Below, piece by piece: positions 33,758-43,323 of a stretch of DNA of 64,000 nucleotides (its first letter is position 1; each line of letters opens with the position of its first letter). The stretch is from an uncultured Alphaproteobacteria bacterium (GTDB lineage: Bacteria; Pseudomonadota; Alphaproteobacteria; Rhodobacterales; Rhodobacteraceae). The DNA is taken from assembly GCA_902578545.1 (NCBI GenBank), contig CACHDI010000002.1:124001-188000 (forward strand), in the 5' to 3' direction. The position numbers were made by a program, and so were the translations under genes. The notes under the pieces are model-generated. The model was not told the DNA's origin, did not search any database, and saw nothing but the letters and a program-made list of their open reading frames with translations.

Positions 33758-35419
33758 CTACCTATCTTTTATTTCCCAATTAGTATTAATCCATGGTTCT
33801 AAATGAGACTTAGGCAAAACACCTTTCCCTATAATATGATCTGAAGCCTTTTCAGCTACCATTATAGTAGGACCATTTAAATTTCCATTTGTTATATTGG
33901 GAAAAATTGAACTGTCTACAACTCTTAAATTTTGCAATCCTATAACATTACATTCTTCATCTACAACTGCTAATGGATCACTTTTTGAACCCATTTTACA
34001 GGTCCCACATGGATGATATGCACTTTCTACATGTTGTTTAATAAAATTATCAATTTCATCATTAGTATTACAATGATCACCTGGTTGTATTTCTTTTCCT
34101 TTAAATTCTTCAAATGCTTTTTGATTGAAAATTTCTCTCGTAATTCTAACGCAATGTCTAAAATCAATCCAATCTTGTTCATGAGACATATAATTAAATT
34201 TGATTGAAGGCGGTATATTAGGATCTTTAGATTTAAGACTTATCTGACCTCTAGATGAGGATCGCATTGGACCAACGTGAGCCTGCCAACTATGAGAGTC
34301 TGCAGAAGTTTTACCATCATATCTCACTGCTAAAGGTAAAAAATGAAATTGAATATTAGGATACTCTACACCAGCTCTTGATCTAATAAATGCGGCACTT
34401 TCAAAATGATTAGAGGCCCCATGACCCTTTTTAGTAATCAGCCATTGTAAACCAATTTTAGCTTTTGATATCAAATTCCAATATTTATAAAGAGTTATGG
34501 GTTGTATACATTTTTGTTGAATATAAACTTCCAAATGATCTTGTAGATTTTGGCCAACACCCTGTCGATCAACTATAGGATTGATACCTAATCCTTTTAA
34601 TTCGTTTGAGGGACCTACTCCTGACAGAAGTAATAATCGAGGAGAATTTATAGAAGAGGCAGATACTATAATTTCTTTCTTAGCGAAATATTTTTTTATT
34701 TTACCTTTTATATTTACTTCAACTCCTACTGCTTTTAAGCCATCAAAAACTATCTTTTCTACATAACACCTCAGAATCCTTAAATTATTTCTTTTTAATG
34801 CTGGTCTAAGATAGGCATTAGCTGCTGACCATCTTCTTCCTTTATAAATCGTTTGTTCCATTACTCCGAAACCCTCTTGCTTAAAACCATTGTAATCTGA
34901 CGTAATTTCAAAACCAGCTTGATTACCAGCTTTTACAAAAGCTTTAAATAATGGGTTTTTTTGATCTCCTCTGGATATGTGAAGAGGCCCAGAAAAACCT
35001 CGGAATTTTTCAGAATTGGTATCTCTGTCACCATGCCAAGTTTCCATTTTCTTGAAATAGGGTAAAACGTCAGCGTAGGACCATCCTCTAGCTCCAGATT
35101 GTGCCCAATTATCGAAGTCTCTTGCATGACCTCTAACAAATACCATTCCATTGATTGAAGAAGAGCCCCCAATAACATTACCTCTAGGTGTAGCCAGTCT
35201 CCTATTATTTAATTTAGGCTCTGGATCAGACATAAATCCCCAGTCATATTTTTTCATATTCATAGGATAAGATAGTGCTGCAGGCATTTGAATTAAGGGA
35301 CTTTTATCAGACCCTCCATTTTCAAGCAGTAAAATTTTACTATTTTTGTCCTCAGAAAGCCTATTACTTAAAACACAACCAGCAGAACCAGCCCCAATTA
35401 TAATAAAATCAGCATCCAA
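33758..35419 (-). CDS. GMC-family FAD oxidoreductase (choline dehydrogenase-like)
   Basis: About 553 residues. The FAD-binding [19 protein letters not shown] begins at once after the start, then [15 protein letters not shown] and the C-terminal [11 protein letters not shown] with a following [20 protein letters not shown], the GMC signatures including the catalytic His in HPCGTCKMG and the second in [10 protein letters not shown]-like region. I chose the TTG at 35419, because GGAG lies six bases before it and a family-typical MDADFII-like start results; the longer reading from 35431 includes that ribosome site. Substrates range over choline, alcohols and sugars. It is divergent from the FAD oxidoreductase gene, 58 bases apart. 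Confidence 0.88.
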   Translation of the reverse strand: MDADFIIIGAGSAGCVLSNRLSEDKNSKILLLENGGSDKSPLIQMPAALSYPMNMKKYDWGFMSDPEPKLNNRRLATPRGNVIGGSSSINGMVFVRGHARDFDNWAQSGARGWSYADVLPYFKKMETWHGDRDTNSEKFRGFSGPLHISRGDQKNPLFKAFVKAGNQAGFEITSDYNGFKQEGFGVMEQTIYKGRRWSAANAYLRPALKRNNLRILRCYVEKIVFDGLKAVGVEVNIKGKIKKYFAKKEIIVSASSINSPRLLLLSGVGPSNELKGLGINPIVDRQGVGQNLQDHLEVYIQQKCIQPITLYKYWNLISKAKIGLQWLITKKGHGASNHFESAAFIRSRAGVEYPNIQFHFLPLAVRYDGKTSADSHSWQAHVGPMRSSSRGQISLKSKDPNIPPSIKFNYMSHEQDWIDFRHCVRITREIFNQKAFEEFKGKEIQPGDHCNTNDEIDNFIKQHVESAYHPCGTCKMGSKSDPLAVVDEECNVIGLQNLRVVDSSIFPNITNGNLNGPTIMVAEKASDHIIGKGVLPKSHLEPWINTNWEIKDR

Positions 35420-35477
35420 AAAACACTCCAATAAACAGTTTAAAAATAATATTTACCAATGTATTAATAAAATTATA

Positions 35478-36692
35478 ATGCAACTCAATAAAACAGAATA
35501 TAAACCAAAACACAATTATTATGATGTTGTTATTGCAGGTGGTGCAATGATTGGGACAGGAATAGCATGGTTCCTAATTTCAAATAAAGATTTCAAAGGT
35601 AAAATTTTAATTGTAGAAAAAGATCCAAGACTAGAATTTTCTAGTACTTCACGCACAAATAACAGTATACGACAACAATTTTCAAACAAGCTTAACATTG
35701 AAATTTCAAAATTTTCATCAAATTATATTTCAAATTTTCAATCATTTATGGAAAACGATGAGAGAATACCAGAAGTAAGTTTTAATAAAATTGGCTATTT
35801 GTACTTAGCTAATGATTCTCAAAAGATGAAAGTTTTGAAGAAAAATCAAAAACTACAAAACTCTCTTAATATTCCTACCCAAATTTATGATCAGAATTCT
35901 TTATTAGAAAAATTTCCTTATCTCAATAACACTGAATTGGTTGGAGGAAGTTATAATAATTTCAATGAAGGATACTTTGATTCAAGCATAATACTAAATT
36001 GGTGGAGAAAAAAGTCATTTGAAAAAGGGGTTGAATTTATTAAAAATGAAGTAGTTCATATAGGTTTAAAAGCAAAGAAAATTAATACTATTTATCTTAA
36101 AGATGGGTCAAAAATAAATGTAGGAAATTTTGTAAATGCAACAGGTACAAGAGCTTCAATTTTTGATAAAGTACATTCTCTCAAAATACCAGTTGAGCCA
36201 AGAAAAAGGTATTCTTTTATTTTTAAATCTGAAAAAAAATTAAAATTTACTTTGCCACTAATAATAGACCCAACAGGTATTCACTTTCGTTCAGATGGTC
36301 ATCAATTTTTATGTGGCTTTGCACCAGAGATTGATGAGCCTGTAAAATATGATGACTTTAAAGTTGATTATAAATTGTGGGAAGAAAAAATATGGCCAAT
36401 ATTGGCAAATAGAATCCCTCTTTTTGAAAGAATAAAATTAGTAAATGCGTGGGCTGGACATTACGCTTTTAATACCTTTGACCAAAATGGTATAATAGGA
36501 CCTCATCCAGAGTTTAGTAACTTTTATTTTGCAAATGGATTCTCAGGACATGGTTTGCAACAAAGTCCTGCAGTTGGCAGGGCATTGAGTGAACAAATAA
36601 TCTATAACAAATATAAAAGCTTAGATTTAAAACAACTTAGCCCAAAAAGATTAGTTGAAAAAAAACCATTTTTAGAGAAAGCAATAATATAG
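35478..36692 (+). CDS. FAD-dependent oxidoreductase (DAO/glycine oxidase type)
   Basis: 404 residues from the ATG at 35478. The nucleotide-binding YDVVIAGGAMIGTGIAWFL is followed by VEKDPRLEFSSTSRTNNSIR and, at the end, NAWAGHYAFNTFDQNGIIGP and NGFSGHGLQQSPAVGRALSE, all typical of the DAO family that oxidises amino acids, sarcosine or related amines. A longer frame opening upstream would run into the divergent GMC gene and was rejected. It is followed directly by the epimerase/dehydratase gene with no gap, so the two belong together. Substrate not determinable. Confidence 0.87.
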   Translation: MQLNKTEYKPKHNYYDVVIAGGAMIGTGIAWFLISNKDFKGKILIVEKDPRLEFSSTSRTNNSIRQQFSNKLNIEISKFSSNYISNFQSFMENDERIPEVSFNKIGYLYLANDSQKMKVLKKNQKLQNSLNIPTQIYDQNSLLEKFPYLNNTELVGGSYNNFNEGYFDSSIILNWWRKKSFEKGVEFIKNEVVHIGLKAKKINTIYLKDGSKINVGNFVNATGTRASIFDKVHSLKIPVEPRKRYSFIFKSEKKLKFTLPLIIDPTGIHFRSDGHQFLCGFAPEIDEPVKYDDFKVDYKLWEEKIWPILANRIPLFERIKLVNAWAGHYAFNTFDQNGIIGPHPEFSNFYFANGFSGHGLQQSPAVGRALSEQIIYNKYKSLDLKQLSPKRLVEKKPFLEKAII

Positions 36693-37538
36693 ATGAAAAA
36701 GTATAACAAAATAGTACTTACTGGTGCCTCAGGAAGGCTAGGATCTTATTTAAGAGAACCTCTTTCCAAAATAACAAAAAAATTAGTTTCAATAGATAAA
36801 GAAGATATTGGGAAAACACTTCATAATGAAGTTTTTAAAAAACTGAACATCAAAAATTTTAAAGAAGTTAATAAAATTTTAAAAAAAACAGATTTGATAA
36901 TTCATTTTGGGGCTTATTCAAACGAGGGGCCATTTCAAGAAATATTAGAATCAAACATATTAGGAACTTATAACATATGGAAATCCGCTAAAAAAAACAA
37001 AATTAAAAGAATAATTTTTGCAAGTTCAATACATTCTGTAGGGATGTATAGAGCAAATGAAACCATAAATCATAAAGTAATGCATAAGCCCGACACTTTT
37101 TATGGCTTATCAAAATGTTTTGGTGAAAATCTAGCACAAATGTACTGGGATAAATGTGGGATCGAATGCCTTACTATTAGAATTTTATCTTGTGCAAAGG
37201 TTACTTCAAAAAGATCCCTGAGTACTTGGCTTTCATATGATGACCTTATTCGGATAGTTATTCAATCTACAAAAATAAAAAAGTTAGGTTTTGAAATTAT
37301 TTATGGTGTTTCAAATAATAAACGCTTGAACGTTGATAATACAAATGCAACTAAAAAACTAAAAATTAATATTAAAGACAATGCTGAAAAGTTTTTGAAT
37401 AAATTAGTGCAAAAATTAGACATAAAAAAAGACAAACCAGGAGATAAATATCTTGGTGGACCTTTTTCTATTGCAAAGCTTGAAAGTGACGCAATGTCGT
37501 CTATGAAAATAATAAATGATAAGAAAAAAATAAATTAA
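36693..37538 (+). CDS. NAD-dependent epimerase/dehydratase (extended SDR)
   Basis: 281 residues. The nucleotide-binding TGASGRLGSYLREPL is at the N-terminus, D-x-D-like contacts (SIDKEDI) and IIFASSIHSVGMY follow, and the catalytic pair is Tyr and Lys in FYGLSKCFGENLAQMY. This is the extended SDR pattern of nucleotide-sugar epimerases and uronate dehydrogenases; SSIHSVGMY resembles the latter. It begins directly after the stop of the FAD oxidoreductase and its stop is 3 bases from the convergent moeA stop. Substrate not determinable. Confidence 0.85.
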   Translation: MKKYNKIVLTGASGRLGSYLREPLSKITKKLVSIDKEDIGKTLHNEVFKKLNIKNFKEVNKILKKTDLIIHFGAYSNEGPFQEILESNILGTYNIWKSAKKNKIKRIIFASSIHSVGMYRANETINHKVMHKPDTFYGLSKCFGENLAQMYWDKCGIECLTIRILSCAKVTSKRSLSTWLSYDDLIRIVIQSTKIKKLGFEIIYGVSNNKRLNVDNTNATKKLKINIKDNAEKFLNKLVQKLDIKKDKPGDKYLGGPFSIAKLESDAMSSMKIINDKKKIN

Positions 37539-37541
37539 TTT

Positions 37542-38810
37542 TTAAATCCCATAGTTTGAATAAGGAATAAAATTTACAGTATCACCTTTATTTATTTCCA
37601 ATGACTCTTCAGGCAACTCTACAAGTCCTGTGGACCAACTCAATCCAGAAATTCTACCCGAACCCTCTGATTTATAAACATCAACCATTCCTTCACTATT
37701 AATTTTAGCTCGTAAATATTCTTTTCTTCCAGATCGCTTTTTTTTAGTAAAATTTGAGAATACCTGAAATCTAAGTGGTTCCTTCCATCCTGCTCCCCCC
37801 ATTAATAACATTGAAGGATAAAAAAATATTAGCGAACAAACGAAAGCAGCTACTGGATTGCCTGGCAAACAAAAAATAGGCATATTGTTCCACAGACCTA
37901 AACTCAAAGGTCTTCCTGGCTTTACAGCAATCCGCCATTCATAAAGTTTTCCTTCATCTTTTATCATGCGAGACAAAAAATCTGCTTTACCAGCAGATGC
38001 ACCACCTGATGTAAGAAGTACATCACAAATTTTTGAAGCATGATTTAATTTTGATTTTATGTTATCATAATGATCCTTCTCAACTCCTAAATCTATTACG
38101 TCACAACCCCATTTAGATACTAATGAGGCTAATAAGGGTCGGTTGCAGTCAAAAAGCATGCCTTCTGATAATTTTTTTATATCAATTTTAGGATCTAATA
38201 TTTCATCACCAGTTGATAAAATACCAACTTTAAGTGGTTTATAAACGTCTACAAATTTAACTCCAGCAGCAACAAGTAGTGCTAAATCTTGAACTTTTAA
38301 TCTGTGACCTTGATGAAAAAGTAATTCTCCTTTTTTTACGTCCTCTCCTTCTAATCTTATATTACTTCCTTTTTTTAATTTACCTTTGAAATAAATTTTA
38401 TCTTTATTTATTAAAGTTACATCTTCACTCAATACAACAGTATTTATACCTTTGGGTAATCTTGCTCCTGTCATAATCCTTATAGCGTAATTATTAGGAA
38501 TAGTATCAATAGAATTTGTTCCCGCATAAGCTACTTTTGGTAAAAGATTAAAAGTATTGTCCTCTGAGAGATTTTTGCCGTTTAATCCATATCCGTCTAC
38601 AGCCGAATTGGAAAAGTTTGGATTCGAAATTTGAGCATAACAAGGTTTAGAAATTATAAAACTAACTGACTTTTCAACAGGCTGAAGATTTTCCTTTGGT
38701 ATAATTGATAGACCATTTTTTAATTTTTCAAGTGCAGTATCAACAGGAGACCATTTAACCCCTTTTGGTAAAGCAAAGCAATCATCCTTTATTTTTTTTG
38801 TTTGACTCAT
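37542..38810 (-). CDS. moeA: molybdopterin molybdotransferase MoeA
   Basis: 422 residues with the MoeA pattern: ISNPNFSNSAVDGYGLNG, RIMTGARLPKGINTVVLSED, GILSTGDEI, TSGGASAGKADFLSR and PGRPLSLGLWNNMPIFCLPG followed by NPVAAFVCSL. It inserts molybdate or tungstate into adenylylated molybdopterin. The gene overlaps mobB by 4 bases, so MobA, MobB and MoeA are one unit. The substrates are the cofactor steps needed by the formate dehydrogenase elsewhere in the window, but other molybdoenzymes may use it too. Confidence 0.94.
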   Translation of the reverse strand: MSQTKKIKDDCFALPKGVKWSPVDTALEKLKNGLSIIPKENLQPVEKSVSFIISKPCYAQISNPNFSNSAVDGYGLNGKNLSEDNTFNLLPKVAYAGTNSIDTIPNNYAIRIMTGARLPKGINTVVLSEDVTLINKDKIYFKGKLKKGSNIRLEGEDVKKGELLFHQGHRLKVQDLALLVAAGVKFVDVYKPLKVGILSTGDEILDPKIDIKKLSEGMLFDCNRPLLASLVSKWGCDVIDLGVEKDHYDNIKSKLNHASKICDVLLTSGGASAGKADFLSRMIKDEGKLYEWRIAVKPGRPLSLGLWNNMPIFCLPGNPVAAFVCSLIFFYPSMLLMGGAGWKEPLRFQVFSNFTKKKRSGRKEYLRAKINSEGMVDVYKSEGSGRISGLSWSTGLVELPEESLEINKGDTVNFIPYSNYGI

Positions 38811-39313
38811 TTTAAACTAGTCTTTTTTAATATAAAGTCAGCTATTTTTGAAATTTCATCAAGGTTAAAAATAGGTAACGATAAATCTGGAATTTTGTAA
38901 TCTGATACTATTGCTAGGATACCATTATCACTTTGATAAATTGGAATCTTTTTATTTTCTGCTCTAATCACTTCAATTTTATTGTGTCCCTCTTCTTTAA
39001 AGCCCTCAACTAAAATCAAATCAGTTGGTGATATACTATTTACTAAAAAGTCAAAATCTTTTTCAGGTTCGTCAATTAATTCATGAATTAGAGCCCATCT
39101 TTTTCTCGATGCTAGGATAACCTCTTTCGCTCCTGCTTTTCTATGTCTAAAACTATCTGTACCTTCATGATCAATATCAAAGGAATGATGAGCATGTTTT
39201 ATGGTTGATACTTGATAACCTTGTTCAGTTATATACTTAACCAAACTTTCAACTAAGGTAGTTTTTCCTGAGTTCTTCCAGCCAACAATACCAAAAACGT
39301 TTTTATATTTCAT
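38807..39313 (-). CDS. mobB: molybdopterin-guanine dinucleotide biosynthesis adapter MobB
   Basis: 168 residues. The P-loop GWKNSGKTTLVESLVKYI lies near the N-terminus, followed by TIKHAHHSFDIDHEGTDSFR, and LILVEGFKEEGHNKIEVIR in the second half: the MobB signature. The start at 39313 is chosen because its ATG overlaps the mobA stop as ATGA; an upstream reading would add eight residues inside mobA. MobB binds GTP and aids MobA. It also overlaps moeA by 4 bases. Confidence 0.93.
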   Translation of the reverse strand: MKYKNVFGIVGWKNSGKTTLVESLVKYITEQGYQVSTIKHAHHSFDIDHEGTDSFRHRKAGAKEVILASRKRWALIHELIDEPEKDFDFLVNSISPTDLILVEGFKEEGHNKIEVIRAENKKIPIYQSDNGILAIVSDYKIPDLSLPIFNLDEISKIADFILKKTSLK

Positions 39314-39942
39314 AAAAGACCTTTTTTTAGTCTGCATTTTGCTTCTTCTAAATCATCTGGAGTATTTATATTAAAAAATGGGTCACTTAATTTATCACTA
39401 GTGTCAAAATAATAATAATCTAATTTAAATTTCTTAGCCCAAAACATTATTTTTCGAGTATCATTAGCTAATGCATCTCTTAAATCATCCTTGAGAGCTA
39501 CTTCCCATATACCAAAAGTGGGATGAATGAATACATCATCTCCACTTAAAATTCTTGATGCTGCAATTCCAATATTGAGATTTTTTCTTTTAACCATGGC
39601 ATGTAATCTCTTAATTAAGTCATCCGGAAGAAATGGCGTATCAGCAGCAACAGTAGCTATATACCTATTACCATTCTTGAAAGCCCATTCCATTCCCGCC
39701 AAAATACCTGATAGTGGCCCTAAATAGCCTTTGATACTATCTGGAATAATTGGGAGTTTATAATCTGGAAATCTAGAACTATCACCGTTAATATTTATAG
39801 CTAAAGAACCCACTTGTGGTAAAATTTTATCTATAACTCTTTCAATAATACTTGTTTCACCTAACATGAGTAACCCCTTGTCGCCACCTCCCATTCTTCT
39901 AGAAAGTCCACCAGCTAATATTATTCCAGGAATATCAATCAT
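39310..39942 (-). CDS. mobA: molybdenum cofactor guanylyltransferase MobA
   Basis: 210 residues with the nucleotidyltransferase start ILAGGLSRRMGGGDKGLLML, the metal-binding AADTPFLPDDLI and the closing FFNINTPDDLEEAKCRL. It attaches GMP to molybdopterin, making the bis-MGD form that formate dehydrogenase carries. The gene is 19 bases downstream of fdhD, linking bis-MGD assembly and its sulfuration genetically. Confidence 0.94.
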   Translation of the reverse strand: MIDIPGIILAGGLSRRMGGGDKGLLMLGETSIIERVIDKILPQVGSLAININGDSSRFPDYKLPIIPDSIKGYLGPLSGILAGMEWAFKNGNRYIATVAADTPFLPDDLIKRLHAMVKRKNLNIGIAASRILSGDDVFIHPTFGIWEVALKDDLRDALANDTRKIMFWAKKFKLDYYYFDTSDKLSDPFFNINTPDDLEEAKCRLKKGLL

Positions 39943-39961
39943 AATTTTTCCAAATTTGGAG

Positions 39962-40807
39962 TTAGTTTTTAGTGTTTATTTCAGTATCATAATCAAGACG
40001 TGTATCTCCACTTAAACAAATAAATCTATTTCCTCTTAATCTTCCAATTAAAGTCATATTCGTTAATTTTGCTAACTCTACGCCCCAAGCTGTAAATCCA
40101 GATCTGGAAACTAATACAGGAATACCCATATTTGCACATTTAACTACCATTTCAGATGTTAATCTTCCAGTTGTATATAGAATTTTATCATTAGGGTTGG
40201 TTTTGGTACTGAATAACCAACCAGCAACCTTATCCACCGCATTATGTCTTCCAACGTCTTCCATATATACTAGGGGTTTATTTTTACAGCAAAGAACTGT
40301 GCCATGAATTGCTCCAACTTCTAGATAAAGACTATTCATTTGATTTATTTCTTTTGCTAAATCATATAACCAGGAAATTTTTATCTTACTTTCAGGAAGT
40401 ACAATCTCCTCAATACTTTCCATCATATCTCCAAAGACTGTACCAACTGCACATCCGCTTGTTCTAATTTTTTTCTTTATTTTTTGTTCATAGTTACTTT
40501 CTTTTTCTGTTCTGACAACAACTACTCTGGTTTCTTCATCATAGTCAATTCCAGATATTTTTTCATTTTCTTTAATTAATTTTTGATTTTTTAAAAAGCC
40601 TAACGCTAAATATTTGGGATGATCTCCAATAGTCATTGCAGTAACTATTTCTTGAGAATTAAGATAAATTGAAAGTGGCCTCTCTTCTATTACATCAAGT
40701 TTATTTATCTGACCATGATGATCTTTTCCTGTTACACTTGAAACTAAATTTTTATCATCAAGGTTAGGACCTATAATCATATTTTGTGAATTGTTTTTTT
40801 CGTTCAA
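39962..40807 (-). CDS. fdhD: FdhD, sulfur carrier for formate dehydrogenase cofactor
   Basis: 281 residues. The landmarks are VTGKDHHGQINKLDVIEERP, LALGFLKNQKLI, TSGCAVGTVFG (Cys119), VGAIHGTVLC, MEDVGRHNAVDKVAGWLFS and LVSRSGFTAWGVELA, all of the FdhD family. It passes a sulfur atom from a desulfurase to bis-MGD before the cofactor enters formate dehydrogenase. The loop carries one cysteine, not the CxxC of E. coli FdhD. Start codon TTG, preceded by a GAGAT; an ATG ten codons later lacks a ribosome site. It leads the run with mobA, mobB and moeA. Confidence 0.93.
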   Translation of the reverse strand: MNEKNNSQNMIIGPNLDDKNLVSSVTGKDHHGQINKLDVIEERPLSIYLNSQEIVTAMTIGDHPKYLALGFLKNQKLIKENEKISGIDYDEETRVVVVRTEKESNYEQKIKKKIRTSGCAVGTVFGDMMESIEEIVLPESKIKISWLYDLAKEINQMNSLYLEVGAIHGTVLCCKNKPLVYMEDVGRHNAVDKVAGWLFSTKTNPNDKILYTTGRLTSEMVVKCANMGIPVLVSRSGFTAWGVELAKLTNMTLIGRLRGNRFICLSGDTRLDYDTEINTKN

Positions 40808-40875
40808 TATTTTTATCTCTTTATTTTGGTTTTATTAAAGATATTATGGACTTGATTTAGTCACAACAATTAAAA

Positions 40876-42108
40876 TTAATTATCATCACTTTCCTTTTTT
40901 GATGGATTCAAAAATTTTCCAAATATTAATGAAGTTCTAGGTAAATACATGTATGGCGTTTTTTCAGCAACCGAGGGTCTTGCCATCATTCTAATACCAC
41001 CAATTATAGAAAGTAAAATATGCACTACAGAGAGAAAAATAAACAATGATGCCGGACCAAAATAATCAATTAAAGCGGAGCTAAATAGTGGACTTATAAT
41101 TGAACCCAAACCAAAAATAAAAATTAAAGATGCAGCTATGTCTACATATTTATCTTGTTCAGCAAAATCATTCGCATGAGCAGCAGCTACTGAAAAAATT
41201 GGAAATGTGGCAAAACCAAATAAAAAAGAGCAAAAATATATGTATAGTACGTACTGAGATGCAATTACCGATAAGATGATAGAAATAGTAGCTGCAAATA
41301 ATGACAAAATAATAAGTACCCATCGCCTGTCAAACAAATCAGCTAATCTACCAATAGGGATTTGTGCAATTAATCCTCCAAATAAAAATACCGTCATAAG
41401 AATAGCAATTTCTTCTTTGATTAACCCAATTGCATTTCCATAAACAGGTGCTACCATTCTAATTGAAGATCCAGTCAACCCAGCTACTACTACTGCTGAA
41501 AAAGCTAATGGAGAAAGTCTAAATGACGATATAACTCTTAATCTAGGTGATTTGGGAATTTCAGGAACTACCCTAGTTGTTAAAGTAAGTGGAAATAAAC
41601 AAAGGCAGAAAAAAACTGCGATTAAATTATAGCTGACAAAAGATGATGGATCCAAAAAACCAATCATGAATTGAGCTATCATTTGAGAGCCTAAATCTGC
41701 TAACCTGTAAACACCAAAGACTGATCCTCTAGATTGTCTATCTACTTTAGAGTTTAACCATGCTTCAATTACAGTGAAACAACCTGCAATTGTAATTCCA
41801 TTTCCAATTCTTAAACAACTCCAAAAATAAGGATCAACGATGATAGGATGTAGCAAAGATCCTATTACTCCAATTGATGCTAAAACAGTAAAAGTCCTGA
41901 TATGGCCTATTTGTCCCATTAAAATCGGTGTAATCCAACATCCAAACAAAAAACCTAAAAAGTGTGCAGATCCTAGTAAACCTATTTCAGTCCCCGAAAA
42001 GGATGCGTTTATTCCTGCCAAAGCATCTAAAGGAGCAATTGCACCATTACCAAGCTGAAGAAAGATAGTGGAAACTATCAGGGCAGAGAAAGATAACAAA
42101 AGTCCCAA
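40876..42108 (-). CDS. MFS transporter, YcaD-like
   Basis: 410 residues, twelve membrane helices. ALIVSTIFLQLGNGAIAPLD opens helix 1, GLLGSAHFLGFLFGCWITP and RTFTVLASIGVIGSLLHPI follow, and GGLIAQIPIGRLADLFDRRW is the MFS loop between helices 8 and 9. The start is a TTG at 42108 with AGGAAG nine bases upstream. Members of this subgroup include YcaD and its relatives without a settled substrate. It stands between the fdhD gene and the pyrimidine operon on the same strand, with about 170 bases before the latter's last gene. Confidence 0.85.
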   Translation of the reverse strand: MGLLLSFSALIVSTIFLQLGNGAIAPLDALAGINASFSGTEIGLLGSAHFLGFLFGCWITPILMGQIGHIRTFTVLASIGVIGSLLHPIIVDPYFWSCLRIGNGITIAGCFTVIEAWLNSKVDRQSRGSVFGVYRLADLGSQMIAQFMIGFLDPSSFVSYNLIAVFFCLCLFPLTLTTRVVPEIPKSPRLRVISSFRLSPLAFSAVVVAGLTGSSIRMVAPVYGNAIGLIKEEIAILMTVFLFGGLIAQIPIGRLADLFDRRWVLIILSLFAATISIILSVIASQYVLYIYFCSFLFGFATFPIFSVAAAHANDFAEQDKYVDIAASLIFIFGLGSIISPLFSSALIDYFGPASLFIFLSVVHILLSIIGGIRMMARPSVAEKTPYMYLPRTSLIFGKFLNPSKKESDDN

Positions 42109-42224
42109 TTAATTCTTCCTATAAAAAATTAGTGATGATAATTAATTGCTGAATGGAACTTTTATTGCTTAGTGTCAATAAAAATCTCCACCAAGTTTAA
42201 AAATATTTAAATAGGTCTAATAAT

Positions 42225-42258
42225 AAAAAAATAAGAGCACCAAATTATGGTGCTCTTA
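42225..42258 (-). terminator. intrinsic terminator of the pyrimidine operon
   Basis: An 11-base perfect stem (TAAGAGCACCA with TGGTGCTCTTA) around a 5-base loop, followed on the minus strand by a run of seven T. It lies 20 bases beyond the stop of the last gene, the ThiY-like binding protein, and is a textbook intrinsic terminator. Confidence 0.9.
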
Positions 42259-42278
42259 CTCAAACTAATAGCTTAAAA

Positions 42279-43265
42279 TTAATTTAAAGCTGCGTTAGTA
42301 ATATCATGTGTCCAAGCACCTGATGGTTCTTTTGTTATGACTGGATCAGATGCTCCAGACATTAAAACTTTAACAGTTCTTTCATAATCTGAGGGATCTA
42401 GAGACCCATTTGAACCAGCAGTTAGTTTAGCAATCTCACCCATCATTCTTATTTGGTGTTTTTCAGTTTGCACACCAGCATCATCATTATCTAAAATTAT
42501 TGATGCGGCCTCTTTTGGATTAGCTTCTGCATATTTCCAACCTTTCATTGACGCTCTAACAAAACGAACCATTTTGTCTTTAAAGCTATCATCACCAAGG
42601 TTCTTTTCTAGAACATATAATCCGTCTTCCAAAGTTGAAGCACCTTCTGCTTGATATTTAAAAACTGTAAGTTGCTCAGGTGTATAACCTGCATCTCTAA
42701 CGACCCAATATTCATTATATGACATGGTAGAGACACAAGCTGCTTGACCTTCTGTTAGAGGTTCAACACCCCAACCCTGCTTAAGAACTGTTACTCCATT
42801 AGCGCTTCCATCTGTTGCTAATCCAAGTCTGCTCATCCAGCTTAAAAATGGATATTCATTTCCATAAAACCAAACTCCAAGAGTCTTTCCTTTTAGATCA
42901 TCAGTACTATTTACACCCATATCTTTTCTACAAGTAAGCATCATTCCAGAACTTTTAAAAGGCTGTGCAATATTTACCAATGGCAAACCCTTTTCTCTTG
43001 CTGCTAGAGCAGATGGCATCCAGTCAACCATTACATCCGCTCCTCCACCTGCAAGTACTTGAGCTGGTGCAATATCAGGGCCGCCAGGTTTAATTGTGAC
43101 ATCTAAACCTTCAGCATCATAAAAGCCCTTATCCTTTGCAACATAGTACCCGGCAAATTGAGCTTGAGTTACCCATTTTAATTGGATAGTCACCTTATCA
43201 CCGGCAAATGCAGTACTAACTATTGTAGTAAACATTATCGCAATTAATGATATTAATTTATTCAT
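42279..43265 (-). CDS. ThiY/NMT1-type periplasmic binding protein of an ABC transporter
   Basis: 328 residues with a signal peptide ending about residue 22 (TAFAGD). The mature start TIQLKWVTQAQFAGYYVAKD plus KGFYDAEGLDVTIKPGGPD, GVDVMVDW-like GGADVMVDWMPSALA, and GLYVLEKNL are typical of THI5/NMT1-like pyrimidine-precursor binding proteins. Family members bind hydroxymethylpyrimidine, riboflavin or other small heterocycles. Here the gene closes an operon of reductive pyrimidine degradation, so a pyrimidine or a dihydropyrimidine/hydantoin is the most likely ligand. It ends at a strong terminator. Confidence 0.88.
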   Translation of the reverse strand: MNKLISLIAIMFTTIVSTAFAGDKVTIQLKWVTQAQFAGYYVAKDKGFYDAEGLDVTIKPGGPDIAPAQVLAGGGADVMVDWMPSALAAREKGLPLVNIAQPFKSSGMMLTCRKDMGVNSTDDLKGKTLGVWFYGNEYPFLSWMSRLGLATDGSANGVTVLKQGWGVEPLTEGQAACVSTMSYNEYWVVRDAGYTPEQLTVFKYQAEGASTLEDGLYVLEKNLGDDSFKDKMVRFVRASMKGWKYAEANPKEAASIILDNDDAGVQTEKHQIRMMGEIAKLTAGSNGSLDPSDYERTVKVLMSGASDPVITKEPSGAWTHDITNAALN

Positions 43266-43323
43266 ATTGATCTCCTCTCTTTTCTAACTTTGATTTTAAT
43301 CAAATTTCAAATCTTGGCAATTT

